A DNA stretch of 64,000 bases from Harmonia axyridis (taxonomy: Eukaryota > Arthropoda > Insecta > Coleoptera > Coccinellidae). The translations under genes were made by a program, and so were the position numbers. The DNA is taken from the NCBI RefSeq assembly GCF_914767665.1, contig NC_059501.1:40214501-40278500 (forward strand). The letters are read 5' to 3'. The notes below the pieces were generated by a model. It was not told the origin of the DNA, ran no database searches, and was given only the letters and a program-made list of their open reading frames with translations. Shown here piece by piece: positions 1 through 11,011 of this stretch. Numbering within the stretch: position 1 is the stretch's first letter; each line of letters begins with the position of its first letter.

Positions 1-628
1 GCCATCTTGTTGTACTCACGTTTAACTCGGATTCTACTGTCAAAAATTGGTCCGTAAAGTGGAGCCCTCTGAAAAATTGGTGTTATTTTGAAGAACTAAA
101 ATATTTGAAATAGAGTGGTCAGAAGATTTTTATATTTTGATATTTTTTCTGCTCTGTAATAAGCATTTACGCCAGTGGCGCGTATTTGTCATAAACAAGT
201 ACAATGCTACAAGTTATCATGAAATCAATAATCAGGTCCAGTCGCCATGAAATGATATTTCCAGGTTTTTTCATGATTCAGCGCCATCTATTATCGAGTT
301 ACTTCTCCACTTTGGGTAGTCACGAAATCCAACTACAGTAGCGACCCCTGGTGACTATTTCCTTGCCGTTAAACGGCGGTTGGCTTACTTTCCTTTCCTT
401 ATACTATGGTATGAGCATATCCTTCACAGAAAGTATTTGGTTATTCATAAACGTTACCTTTAATTCTAAATGAAAAGGATATCCTTCAATAATTTCGAGT
501 GTGGCCAGAGCAGACTCAGTCGTATAGTGATCAGTTGTAGCGACGAAAGATGTTGAAACCATTGAACTGAGAGAAATTAAACACTTCAAAGAACGTTTAT
601 CAAAACCTGTTCGTGATTACAAAGATTT

Positions 629-1581
629 TTGGGAATAAATAATGCTCAAACTAGAGGAGGTGCGTTATCATCCGTCCTAAAAATGCAGATATGTTTACGC
701 TATCTCAGTGATCCTGCGTATCAGAAAGGCATTGGTCAAGAACTGGGTGTAAGTCAACCTACAGTATCTTGTACAGTGATAACCGTAATTGACAGCATAG
801 TGGCGCAATCAAATTACTGGATAAAGTTTCCGTCTACGAACAATGCACTTATGGATGCCAAACAGTTGCCATAACTGGCAAAGCAAATATAGGTTTCCAA
901 CAACAATTGGCGTAGTATCTGTACCCACGTAGGAATTCTGAAACCAAATCGCCATGGTAATGAGTATGTCAACCGGAAAGGTTATCCTACACTGAATGTG
1001 CAAGCCACTTGTGATGCAAGAGAAATGTTCACTAGTACCGACGTTAGTTGGACTGGTTCGGTCCACGATTCAAGAATATGGAGAAATTCACAATTTTTTT
1101 TTATGTTCTGGTTCCCTCGAATCCTCGAAAGGATATATCCTGTAATGTTCAGGGAACATCGTGAGAACTAAGGGAAAGAATGTAGGAATTGGTGTTCTTT
1201 TTGAATTTATGAAGGTTATGAGGGTTCAATTACATAATAAAAACAACGTCGTGCTATTTGCTGATGCTGGATATGGTATAGAGCCGTGGCTCATGAGTCC
1301 ATCCCGAAACCCCGCTCCAGGTGCTGAACTAAATTATAATAAACTTTTGAAAAAAAGAGAGAGTGATCATTGAACGTCGATTTTCTATTTTGCAACATGT
1401 TTGCCGAGTGAAATTGGAGAATGTGCCAAAAATAATTGTTGCCTGTATTGTGCTTCATAAAGTGGCAAAAACTTTGAAAGATATCGATTTTGCAGCACCT
1501 GAAGAAGTGCCAGAAGATCACACACAGTCACAAGCCAACAACCAATTTACTCATTCTTGGAGGATATTCTTGCAAGTATGA
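629..1581 (+). pseudogene. PIF/Harbinger (HARBI1-like) transposase, broken
   Basis: A DDE transposase of the PIF/Harbinger superfamily, which cuts and pastes DNA in the nucleus. The first open piece (629-874) has the helix-turn-helix-like block LGVSQPTVS. The reading then shifts, and around 960-1075 the frame shows NRKGYPTLNVQATCD and SVHDSRIWRNS, the region round the second catalytic Asp. A third piece (1161-1373) has FADAGYGIEPWLMSP with the third-acid region, and a fourth (1363-1581) has the VIERRFSILQ..R..KIIVACIVLHKVA C-terminal block. At least three frame breaks make it non-functional. A possible terminal repeat lies at 1688-1703 (GGGCCGTATTCATAAA on the minus strand), weakly mirrored by ttattcataaac at 440-451. 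The family call is firm; the ends are uncertain. Confidence 0.82.
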
Positions 1582-1737
1582 GGTTATCATTATGAATACG
1601 AAAAAAAGGAAATGCTTATACTCTTACCTTTTTCTTCAATTCTAAACCTTATATTTCTACCTTATCCTTACAAGGATATTCTTCAGTTTTATGAATACGG
1701 CCCGAAATTTTCATAGCAACCAACTATTTTTTTGTAT

Positions 1738-3297
1738 TTATTTATTTGAACAGGGAACCTCAACAGGAAACCCAATAACAGAGTGTGTAATATAAGTAGC
1801 GTTGTCTGAGACTACCGTTTTTGGTAAACCAAATCTGGCAAAACAACTCCTAAGCATCTTAATCGTCGCTTCCGAACATGTCGTTGAAGTTTCAAAAACT
1901 TCGACCCATTTCGAATGCGCATCTAATATGATCAGATAATACTTCCTGGAGAAAGGTCCATAATAATCAATATGTAGCCTTTCCCAAACTTCACCTGGCC
2001 ACGACCAGGTTGCCAACGGAACCTTAGCGGGATTAGATAAATTCTTTCTGCAACTTTCGCACCGCTTAACATAATTTTCTATATCCTTATCAAGATTTGG
2101 CCACCAAAAATGTGCCCTTGCAATATTTTTTGATTTAACAATACCAAAATGCGTCATATGCAATGTTCTGAGAAAAATATGTCGTAACTTTACTGGAACA
2201 ACTATGCGATGATTCCAGAATAAACATTTATTAGACACTGCAAATTCTGAACGTCCGGAAAAATATGGTTTGATCATATCGTTACTAACGTACTTTGGCC
2301 ACCCCATCTTCATAAATTCAATGACCTGACTCAACCCTTTATCATCGGCAGTTTCCTTTTCAACTTCATCTAGGTTTATAGGCATTTCTTCACTATTTCT
2401 TAAAAAATTACAATATGGGAATTCGACATCATCGTTGTTACTTAAACTATCGGATTCGGATTCCGATAATCTAGATAATGCGTCCGCCGTATTATTCTCC
2501 GATTTGACGTATTCGACTTCGTATTGGTAATTCGATAGAATCACAGCCCAACGCCTCAACCTATTAGCAGAAAATTGAGGGATTGGCTTGTTTTGTCCGA
2601 AAATCGTCATCAGAGGTTTATTATCTGTAATCAACTTAAATTTTTTTGCATAAAGATATTGATGAAACTGATGTACGCCAAAAATAATAGCTAAACCTTC
2701 TCTTTCTATCTGACTATAATTTTTTTCACTTTTTGAAAGTGACCTTGAAGCATAAGCAATTGGTTTTTCAATTCCTGATGGGTATTGATGGCTTAAAATA
2801 GCTCCTAAGCCGTGTGAACTAGCGTCTACTGTTAATCTAATATCTAATTCAGGATTGAAATGTACCATAACTTCTGTTGAACTAAGCAATAACTTGATTC
2901 TGTCAAAAGCTTGGTCACAATCTTTCGACCAGAACCATTTTACATCCTTTCTCAACAAACGATGTAATGGATATAAAATCGAAGAAATATTTCGGATAAA
3001 TTTTCCATAATAATTTACCATACCTAGAAATGATTTTAATTCAGTTATGTTACTTGGTAACTGGACCTTCAAAATTGCCGCGACTTTATTCTCACTTGTG
3101 TGAAGACCTTCCCCATCAATTTTGTATCCCAAATATTCAATTGAATCTTGAAAAAATTTACATTTAGAGATGCTCAACTTGAGACCGGAATTTTCTAAAA
3201 TTGACAAAACTAATTTAAGTCTATTAAAATGTTTCTTTTCGTCTTTTCCCGTAATAAGAATATCGTCTAAAAATAGTGTCACGCCATCAATTCCACT
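1738..3297 (-). pseudogene. Ty3/gypsy pol: end of reverse transcriptase, RNase H, integrase N-half
   Basis: Pol part of a minus-strand Ty3/gypsy LTR retrotransposon. From 3282 leftwards it reads the RT core FLDDILITG, the RT connection (LSFLGMVNYYGKFI-like), the RNase H start LTVDASSHGLGAILS with ITDNKPL, then the integrase zinc domain (THFG...C..C) and core D motifs IDYYGPFS and VSDNATYIT. It breaks off after the second integrase Asp, and the frame runs into unrelated sequence next to the Harbinger pseudogene, so the integrase C-terminus and the 3' LTR are missing. The RT N-half continues at 3968-4236 beyond a 670-bp insert. The domain order RT-RNaseH-IN is that of Ty3/gypsy and excludes copia. 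Confidence 0.9.
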
Positions 3298-3967
3298 TGT
3301 TGGGGATTTACAAAGAAAATTTTAGTGGACTGTATTTAGAGTTAAATCTTATCCCAACACAGTATGAAAACGAAAAGGACAAGTGAAACCAAAGTAATAA
3401 AAAAATAATATTCTTACCTAGAAGTGGGTGAATTTAAGTTATGGATCTTGCAGCAGTCCTCAGCTTCCAGAAGCAGATTGATTGGGCTCAACAAACTGAA
3501 CCAGAAGTGGTAGATCCTTTATGATTGACAAGCTGGAAAATTATTAATTCGACCCCACTTATCCTTAGGAATGTCACAGAGTACGCCACTGGTGACAACT
3601 TTATTTCTCACAATGGAGTCTTTTGATTTAATGTTTATGGAACAGAAACACTGTATTTCTGATATACACAACTTCGATTGTCAGCGAACACCGCGTTGAG
3701 AATGTGATATTTTCCGAAATTTGTGTACGTAAATTATTAGAACAATAATTATTATTATTAGGTAGCAGAATGGAAACAATCAATCTTTCGTATAACACGT
3801 AAAGAATGATACTGATACTGATATGGAAATCACAATATGTGCGCTAAGCGGCAGAGATCACAGCTGTTTTAAAATTGCGATAAATACTGCATTTAAATTC
3901 ATTCGAAATTTAATAACTGAAAAATTGAAAAGTTTTGAGAAAATTGAATTGGAAAAAGAAGAACGTT
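3298..3967. mobile_element. 670-bp insert inside the gypsy RT, possibly a solo LTR
   Basis: This block separates the two halves of the gypsy reverse transcriptase. It is bounded by CACT (3294-3297 and 3968-3971), extendable to CACTT, which fits a 4-5 bp target duplication. Its left end is TGTTGGGGATTTAC, an LTR-like start; the right end is ...GAACGTT (followed by CA), so an exact TG...CA unit with matching duplication cannot be drawn. It holds no recognisable domain; a 27-codon plus-strand frame at 3440 matches nothing I know. A solo LTR of a copia or gypsy element is the likeliest reading. Confidence 0.4.
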
Positions 3968-5090
3968 CACTTGGCGTGAACACCACTCAACAGTGATTCC
4001 ATCAATTTCTGAAATTTAGAGGGCGCTGAAGCAATTCCATAAGTTAGTCTATTGTATATAAATAAACCTTTATGAGTTACAATAGTGGTGAGATTTTTTG
4101 AATCATCATCCAAACCTACTTGTTGATACGCGTCTGATAAGTCTAATTTGGAAAATTGAACTCCTCCCTGTAGACAACCAAACAGATTTATATTCTTGGT
4201 AATGGATGTTGATTCAATGTGGGGGTTTATTGTCACCTTCTAATCGCCACAAAGTCTGACTGCACCATTTTTCTTCAACACTGGTACTACCGGAGTGCCC
4301 CACTGACTATAGTCTACCGGTGAGATGATACCTAGTGAAAGAAGGCGATTAATTTCAGCTTCAACTGGCGGTTTTAAAGCATATGGAATAGGACGGGCCT
4401 TATGAAATTTAGGAGTAACATTGGTATTTTTCAACTTTAAACTTAAGCTTGACTTATTGAATAATCCTACTCCTTCAGAAAAGAGATTCGAGAATTGATT
4501 TATCAGAGCATTTGTTTTAATATTAATTCTTTCATTCATAAAATTCAAATTTGAAAAGCCAATATTGTATATATTCAAGAAATCTCTACCCAATATTGGT
4601 GGGCCACCGTTTTTAAAGACATAAAAATTCATATTAGTTACAATTCTTTTAAATTCAACATTAGTATTCAAAATACCTAAAGGCTCTACCTTGGTTCCAT
4701 TATAAAAAGTGAGACATCGATCAGTCTGTTTCAATTTGTACATTTCAAATTTCTCTAAATACAAATCTTCAGAAATGCAAGAGATACTCGCTCCAGTATC
4801 AACTAGAAATAGAATATTACAAGAACCAAGTTTTACTTCTAGTGAGTATGCATTGTCTTGACTGTAAGCCTTATTGACAACAAACAAAGAAGGTTCATTT
4901 TCATAATTATCATTTTCATCTTGCAAGTAATTATGAGATCTTGAAACATTATTCGTTCTTTTTTTTTTATGGCCAGAAATAACATAATAAATTTCTGAAG
5001 CACTTATCTTTATTATGACCAATTTTTCCACAGGTTGTACACTTGTCATTTGTGCCACCTTTCGTTGCGCTGGCGCTGGAACCTTCCTGG
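3968..5090 (-). pseudogene. Ty3/gypsy protease and RT N-half with zinc knuckle
   Basis: Upstream part of the same gypsy pol. At about 5050-5010 a CX2CX4HX4C zinc knuckle (CTTCGKIGHNKDKC) ends the nucleocapsid, then after a frameshift the retropepsin active site LVDTGASISC and ILGRDFLN appear, followed by the RT start (PIPYALKPPVEAEI, GTPVVPVLKKNGAVRLCGD). A TAG stop at about 4238-4240 stands where the family usually has Tyr before KVTINPH. RT then runs on with FSKLDLSDAYQQ and TYGIASAPSKFQKLMES to 3967. One frameshift, one stop, one large insert and a LINE insertion in gag make the element dead. Confidence 0.88.
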
Positions 5091-5640
5091 GAATTAATAA
5101 TAATAATAATAAGATTTATTTCCCAGAAATTAATACATATACAATCAGTCATGAGAAATCACATTTGTAGGTAATTCACAAAAAAATGCTAGAAGAAAAA
5201 AAAATAATAAGCAATCCAAACCGGGATCACATGAAATAGTGAAAACTAAAAAACAGATCGCTCTCAATGTCCTAAGAGTGCCATTAACCAGAATTCACGG
5301 TAATCCTGTCAATCTCATCCGCGGACATACCTCTCAACCAGATCTTCAACCACTTTTTGTATAATGTTGGACTATTCACATTTCTGATATGAAGCGGAAC
5401 CAGCGAGAAGACTCTTGGAGCCATAAAATAAAATGATCTCTGACCTACTGCTTTTGTTGCTCTTTCAGTGACATATTCCGATCTTTTTTCGTGAGTATGG
5501 CTTATAGATGGCAATTCCGTTTTCCTCTTGTACTGCTGGCAAAGAACCCTAAAATAATAAAGTTTTTCTAATTCGAACATGGTTACTTCCTCGAAGAGTT
5601 TTTGGGTGGGATAAGTCCGTTCCTTGTTGTACATAATCTT
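5091..5640 (-). pseudogene. 3' end of a non-LTR retrotransposon (CR1/Jockey group)
   Basis: The frame at 5284-5634 matches the extreme C-terminus of CR1/Jockey-group ORF2 proteins: Y.....HEKRSEYVTERATKAVGQRSF followed by APRVFSLVPLHIRN and a K..LKIWL tail. To the left lies a short 3' UTR and an (AAT)n tail at about 5094-5115, the expected 3' end for a minus-strand copy. Gypsy gag sequence lies to the right and the gypsy zinc knuckle to the left, so this 5'-truncated LINE landed in the gypsy gag. The exact clade cannot be given from 110 residues. Confidence 0.75.
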
Positions 5641-5776
5641 GAGGAAGGTTTTTTGTAGAACTTTTAGTTATGTTTTGTGACATTTGTACGCTAATTAACA
5701 TATCGAATGTTTTCAATTCAGGGACATCCGGGCTGCACATGTTGAATATCAGTTTGTACGATTCTTCGTCCAACAT
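5641..5776 (-). pseudogene. Gypsy gag remnant
   Basis: The segment LDEESYKLIFNMCSPDVPELKTFDML looks like the conserved gag helix of arthropod gypsy elements (…YxLLxxLCxPxxPxxxTYxxL). It lies upstream, on the minus strand, of the protease and RT of the gypsy element and is cut off by the LINE tail at about 5640. The remainder of gag is missing or unreadable. Confidence 0.5.
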
Positions 5777-5962
5777 GTTTAAGAGAATTGCACGTTTTTT
5801 ATTATCACTGGTAACAGTTGGCCGATTCCACCCATAATCACTTCGGAAGAACCGACTTCACCCGTAGATATTTTATCTTTATTCACTCAAATAAAAAAAT
5901 ATTCCCAGGCAAAACAAAATTAAAAATACTTTTAGAAAACTCAACTCAAAAATAATTCTTTT

Positions 5963-6158
5963 ATCCTCGTCGCCAAATTATGTGGTGTATTGAATAAATT
6001 AGCAATGATTAAAAACGACTACGACGTATACTCCAATCTTTCATTTGCTACAATACAACTGAACTGTTTTTGCAACGGAGAACAATTAGGATAAAACAAG
6101 ATTAAGTGGGGAGTTTAACGCATGACAATATTAACCTTCATAACCAATATATTACACA
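5963..6158 (-). repeat. Gypsy primer-binding site and putative 5' LTR
   Basis: On the minus strand ATTTGGCGACGAGGAT (5963-5978) has the layout of a primer-binding site of Mag-like gypsy elements and sits just inside a candidate LTR that ends ..CACCACA at 5981. The other end could be TGTGTAATATATTGG at 6158, giving a 178-bp LTR with TGTG/CACA ends. No second LTR is present in the window to confirm it. The leader 5777-5962 has no ORF. Confidence 0.4.
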
Positions 6159-6480
6159 AATTTTAAATTAAATTATAAATAATAATGATATATGTGGTTT
6201 CTTAACATCTTACAGAATTACACACCGCTTTAACATTCTTCATCAAAGAAGAGAAAACACAAAAAAACATCCCATCTCCACGAACTCCTAACAATACGAT
6301 GACCAGATATCTTTCAACCGATTTTCCGAAACATTTCATGCTAATGTTATGTTCAATGTTTTGTTGTTTGCTTAAATTTTTGTTTTTTGTTTAATGTTTT
6401 AATGTTTAATGCTAATGTCTATGGTATTTATGTGCCAATTATAAAAACGCATGATCCTGATGAACACTGAGTGATATTCT
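6159..6480. other. No gene recognised
   Basis: AT-rich sequence with low-complexity stretches (repeated taatgttt motifs near 6350-6415). No reading frame of note and no structured repeat seen. Confidence 0.5.
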
Positions 6481-6790
6481 AGGATAGTCGAAATAATTTT
6501 TCAAAATCCTATACAAAAACATGCAATCAAAGAGTACTCTCCTCTGTTATAGACTCAAAATATTAGGATTGATCAGCCTTTCTATGTATGGAACTGAAAG
6601 TTGGTGACCGAATCTATAATCAAGACTGACTTTCAAAGAATTTCTTCTGCACTCTCTCGATTCTGTCTATATACTTGTGATAATGCGGTGACCAGATAGG
6701 GGTTGTATACTCCAAATTACTTCTAACAAGGGAAAAATATAAAAGATTTCGTACCATTCACGTCCATGTTTAAAATTGAGCAATTTATCA
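6481..6790 (-). pseudogene. LINE reverse transcriptase C-terminal scrap
   Basis: Reading the minus strand from about 6770, in shifted frames, gives LVRSNLEYTTPIWSPHYHKY and IDRIERVQKKF, the thumb region found after the RT of CR1/RTE-like LINEs (…SLVRSxLEYxxxVWxPxxxxxIxxIExVQKRF…), then weaker matches to about 6490. It is too short and broken to name the clade. Confidence 0.6.
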
Positions 6791-6799
6791 CAGGAATTT

Positions 6800-7662
6800 T
6801 CTCTGCTCCTATCCAATGGCTTAGTTGTCTGCATCGTTTTCTCTTTCTCTGCTGTACTATTTGATCTTGTGCAGGGAGTGGAAGATGTCCCAGCAATATC
6901 ACTCCTGTCGGTATCGCACTGCGTTGTAGCAACTTTTTTCTTTCTCGTTGCGCTTTTCAACGCTTCGATCTAACTCTTCACTACACGTTCAGTGTTAGCG
7001 TCAAACTCTTCTTCGTCATCAGTTTCGTCGTTGCGATATGATTCTGAAAGATCCCATCTCCTGGAGATTGGGGCGTCATCTTCATTCTGAATTATTATTT
7101 GTTGAAGCGATTCCACTATCACCACACACTAATAGTGTGTCCGGGATGAGACGCGCCAATAACTTCCATCTGTTCGCGGATAGTCCGGGGTTCTCAGCTG
7201 AAAAACACTACCGTTCGGGTCTGCCACGTCACCAATAGATCTCAAGTATGCCGAAATCAGCGAATGTACCGGGTACTGTTTATTCATAAATTCAGTCTTT
7301 AATGCCTTAGTATCTTGGTTTTCGGTGCTCTTATGTTTATTTACACAGACGACTCGCACCCAAAAGTGTTGGATTTGGATGACATAATACAGCCAGAGTT
7401 GTTCTGGCAGTTTCTTCTCAATCCCTTCGTTGACGTCACACATCTTAATGTAGATGTTGCGCGCTAGTAGAATGAGACCATGAGCCGAAATAGCAAACGT
7501 TTCTTTCCTTGGCACAGGCTGAATTCTGAGCTCCAAAAAGTCCGTTAGTTCTGAATTTAACAGTGGATCATTTCTAAGTTCACTTGAATTCACAGAAGTT
7601 AGCTGATTTTTTTATGGTGGTTTTTGCTTGTTTAGCTGCTTTAGCCATTTTAACTTTACAGT
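6800..7662 (-). pseudogene. Unrecognised protein, possibly a viral-capsid-derived insertion
   Basis: A minus-strand coding-like stretch starts with a lysine/alanine-rich ATG frame at about 7658, shifts frame near 7600, is open at 7593-7129, then after a stop at about 7127 continues in frame with a WDL motif and an acidic DDEEEFD tail before another stop. I do not recognise the family with certainty. The basic N-terminus, QLWLYYVIQIQHFW and TPDYPRTDGSYWRVSS blocks remind me of arthropod RNA-virus capsid-like proteins seen as genome copies, but that is memory of pattern, not a match. At least one frameshift and two stops make it non-functional. It lies immediately left of the Jockey insertion, and its 5' flank continues at 13621. 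Confidence 0.35.
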
Positions 7663-7709
7663 TATTTATTCTCTATAAAATTTTTATTATTCCAACAATT
7701 TTTTTTTTA

Positions 7710-7960
7710 TTACTTATTGCAAATTTACAATCTACTCTACATGAGTAATAAGCAAATAATTTATTTGAATATAGAAAAGAGGCAGGTGCCGTCCAGTGAC
7801 GGCTCTCTGGATTTAATCTAGATAGATCTTCTGGCCATGTCCGTTTTAGTCTTCTTGTGGTGGTAGAGTTGAATAAATCGTTGATCAGTGTGTTCTCATG
7901 CCCATCGCTGCGGCTCTCATATTTTGCTGAATGATGCTTGATAATATCACATACATATGG
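7710..7960 (-). pseudogene. Jockey ORF2 C-terminus
   Basis: On the minus strand the frame reads VCDIIKHHSAKYESR, HENTLINDLFNS and RRLKRTWPEDL, the tail that follows the RT in Jockey-clade proteins (..HxNxLxxxLLD.....RRLKR..). It continues exactly the frame that breaks off at NDLDI at 12058, across the CR1-like insertion. A T-run beyond 7708 marks the poly(A) tail. Conserved order and spacing make the assignment secure although the piece is short. Confidence 0.8.
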
Positions 7961-8101
7961 TATAATAATAATAATAATAATTTATTCCTCCTTTAAGACA
8001 TCATACAATGTATAGGAATAGTCAACAAGAAAAAAAGAAAATAACAAAATATTGAAAATATAAAGAGAACAATGTTGGCAAAAGTTAGTATTAAAAAAGT
8101 C

Positions 8102-10946
8102 TTAAGTGATAGAATTAGTAAAGAACTCTTGAATATTATAAAAGCAATTGTCAATCAACATTGATTTTACTTTTTTCTTAAATTGTTTTTCACCAAGTCT
8201 CTTATAATGTTTAGGCAAGTGATTATACAATTTAATTCCTGTGAAAGTAGGTGACGACTCATATTTTTTTAGTGTTATGCTTGGGAATACATAAAATATC
8301 CTCATGCCTAGTATTGTAGCTATGAAAATCTGTACATGTTTTGAGTTTTTTTAAATTTTGGTGAACATAAATTAGACAATTGAACATGTATATAGAAGGA
8401 AATGATAATATTTTATTTTCCTTGAATATAGGGCGACATGAGTCTCGAGGACTCAGGTTGAAAATGAGACGAAGTACTCTCTTCTGTGCAACAAATACAC
8501 GCCCAGCATATGGGGATGAACCCCACAGAACCACGTTATAGCAAAGGTGACTATATACACTACTAAAATACACCCCAACGAGAGAATCTAATGATAGTGA
8601 ACTCTTGAGGCGGGAAATAGCAAAGTAGGATTTACTTATTTTGCTACATACGTGATCAATGTGGAAGGACCATCTCAACCCACCGTCCACACGTACTCCC
8701 AGAAAACTGACACACTCTGATGACCTGAGGCTGAAGTCTGAAAGGTCCACAGTGAAATCAAGACCGTCCCTTATCTGAAATTTGATGATTTTGGTTTTCT
8801 CCAAATTTACAATCAAAGAGTTCCCTCGGCACCAGACAATAAATCGTTTGATAAGAGATTCACAAATCCTTATCAGTTCTTCAAGATTACGAGCTTTAAT
8901 TGCCAAGGAGGTATCATCAGCAAAGAGAATTATAATGCAAGCCACAATATGATGAGGAAGCTCGTTGATGAATAGGAGAAAAAGAAGTGGCCCTAAGACT
9001 GAACCTTGGGGAATACCTAATTTTGGATAATATCTTCGGGAATGGGAGCCACCCTGCTTGACCACCATAGACCGGTCTGAAAGAAAACTACGAATCCAAT
9101 CGAGGAATACTCCTCGGAAACCCATTTGATACATTTTCTCAATAAGAAACTCTGGTTGAATGCAATCAAATGCACGAGTTAAATCGAAAAATATTCCGGC
9201 AACCTGATATCCATCATCTAATGAGGAATAAACGAATTCAAAAAATTCACAGCAGGCACTCTGAGTGGATCTTCCAGCTCTAAAGCCATGCTGACAACTT
9301 GTCAGGATGGAAAATCTAGAAAGATAATCATACATTCTATGGCAGACTATCCTCTCTATTACCTTCGATAGCTGACTTAGTAACGATATTGGACGATAAT
9401 TTTCCAAGTCATTAATATTACCCTTTTTATGAACTGGTTTTACTACTGCTTGCTTTAAAACTGCTGGAAATTTACCCAAGGAAACAGAGAAATTAATTAA
9501 ATCAGAAAAATGCTCCGCAATAAGGGGAGAAATGTATTTGAGCACTTTAGAAGAAACATTATCGGGCCCAGACTCACCGCAATTTTTCAAACCTGAGATA
9601 ACAGATATGATCTCTTCAGGAACAACAGGAAAAAAGTAAAAATTCGAGTTAACCAATTTCTGGGTGGTGCATGAGTTCGAAATTAAATTTCCGTATTCAC
9701 CTCGTAGTGCGAGCTCACCCATAGTAGAAAAATAGTTCCCAAATGCGTTGGCGATCTCATTGGGATCTGAAATAGTCTGTTCATTAATCGTAAGCGTAAT
9801 ATCATTGACACGACTTCGGTTCTTAGTACCTAACTCTATATTTACAAGGGTCCATAAAGTTTTGTTGCGATTGGTTGATTCAGAAAGAATATTATCATTA
9901 TAATTTTGTTTAGAAATTTTCAATAACCGATTGTATGCTGTTTTAGCTTTCTTGTAATTTATCAAAGCATCTCGGGATTTCAAGTTCTTAAAAACCCAGT
10001 GAAGATTCCTCAAATGGTCTCTTGCTTGAAGTATTGAGGAATCTATCCACCTCGGTCGACACCGAGAAGTAGGACGCAATGATCTCAAGGGACAAGTAGC
10101 TTCAACCGAAGAAGTTAATAAATCCAAAAATATTTGAAATCTAGTGTCTATTGTGTCGAAATTATCCAATACTTGAAAGTTTGTATTTGAAATCATAGAG
10201 AAAAGATTCTCCAAATTTGAGTGGGATATCAATCTGAAATTTATAAAATCCTGTTCAGCTTCAAGTTGGTCATTACAAATATAGTCGAGAATGAGAGCTT
10301 TATGGTCACTAATAAAGGGCTCGTGAACAGACACCGAAATGCTCATCCTGTTAGCATTTGTAGCTATATAGTCAACCTTGCTAGACGAAGTTTTTGCGTT
10401 TTTATTTGTAAAGACTCTCGTAGGCTCCAAGGAACCCTCCAATAAACCAAAAGAAGTAAAAAGTTCATCAAGAAATTTTTTCCAAGAGTCATTAACTGAA
10501 AGGAAATCAATATTCAGATCACCACACAAAAACAAAATTTCTGAAATGGAAATACAGTAATTAAGAACATATTCTAATGTCTTTAAGAATAGGGGAATAT
10601 AACCTGACGGAGGTCGATAAACACTCAATACACAGTAGGTAGTTTTTTTAGTCTTGATCTTTATAGCACATAATTCACAATGCATCTCAATAGAATACTT
10701 ATCAATATTCAGGCGTTGCACCTTATATCCCGATTTAACATAAATAGCACTACCTCCATGTTCTCGACCAGGTCTAGAGTAAAATGAAGCGACCTGATAA
10801 CCAGATAAAGTCATATACTCAAAACGATCCGATGTGCACCAGTGTTCCACTACACTAATACAATCAGGATCAGAAGAACTGAGGAAGAGCTCCAAGTTGT
10901 TCAATTTATTTGGAAGACTTTGTACATTTAATTGTACAATTCTCAT
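8102..10946 (-). pseudogene. LINE ORF2: AP-type endonuclease and reverse transcriptase
   Basis: The protein starts MRIVQLNVQSLPNKL, the usual start of an apurinic-like endonuclease; residues include EHW, GGSAIYVK, LCGDLNIDFL and SDHKAL, the metal-binding and catalytic blocks. RT follows with KKGNINDLENYRPISL, QHGFRAGRSTQ, FFDLTRAFDCI, PQGSVLGPLLFLLFIN and the catalytic FADDTSLAI. The frame is open for 895 codons (10946-8259), then shifts in a T-run near 8265-8272, and the C-terminal tail continues at 8305-8102. If that shift were a sequencing error the protein would be complete at about 945 residues, a normal length. No RNase H. It nicks target DNA and primes cDNA synthesis. Confidence 0.92.
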
Positions 10947-11011
10947 TGAATTAATTTCTTCAGTGATGTAGTGTTCTATTGAAGATTCAGACTTACCAAT
11001 ATAAGTATCAT

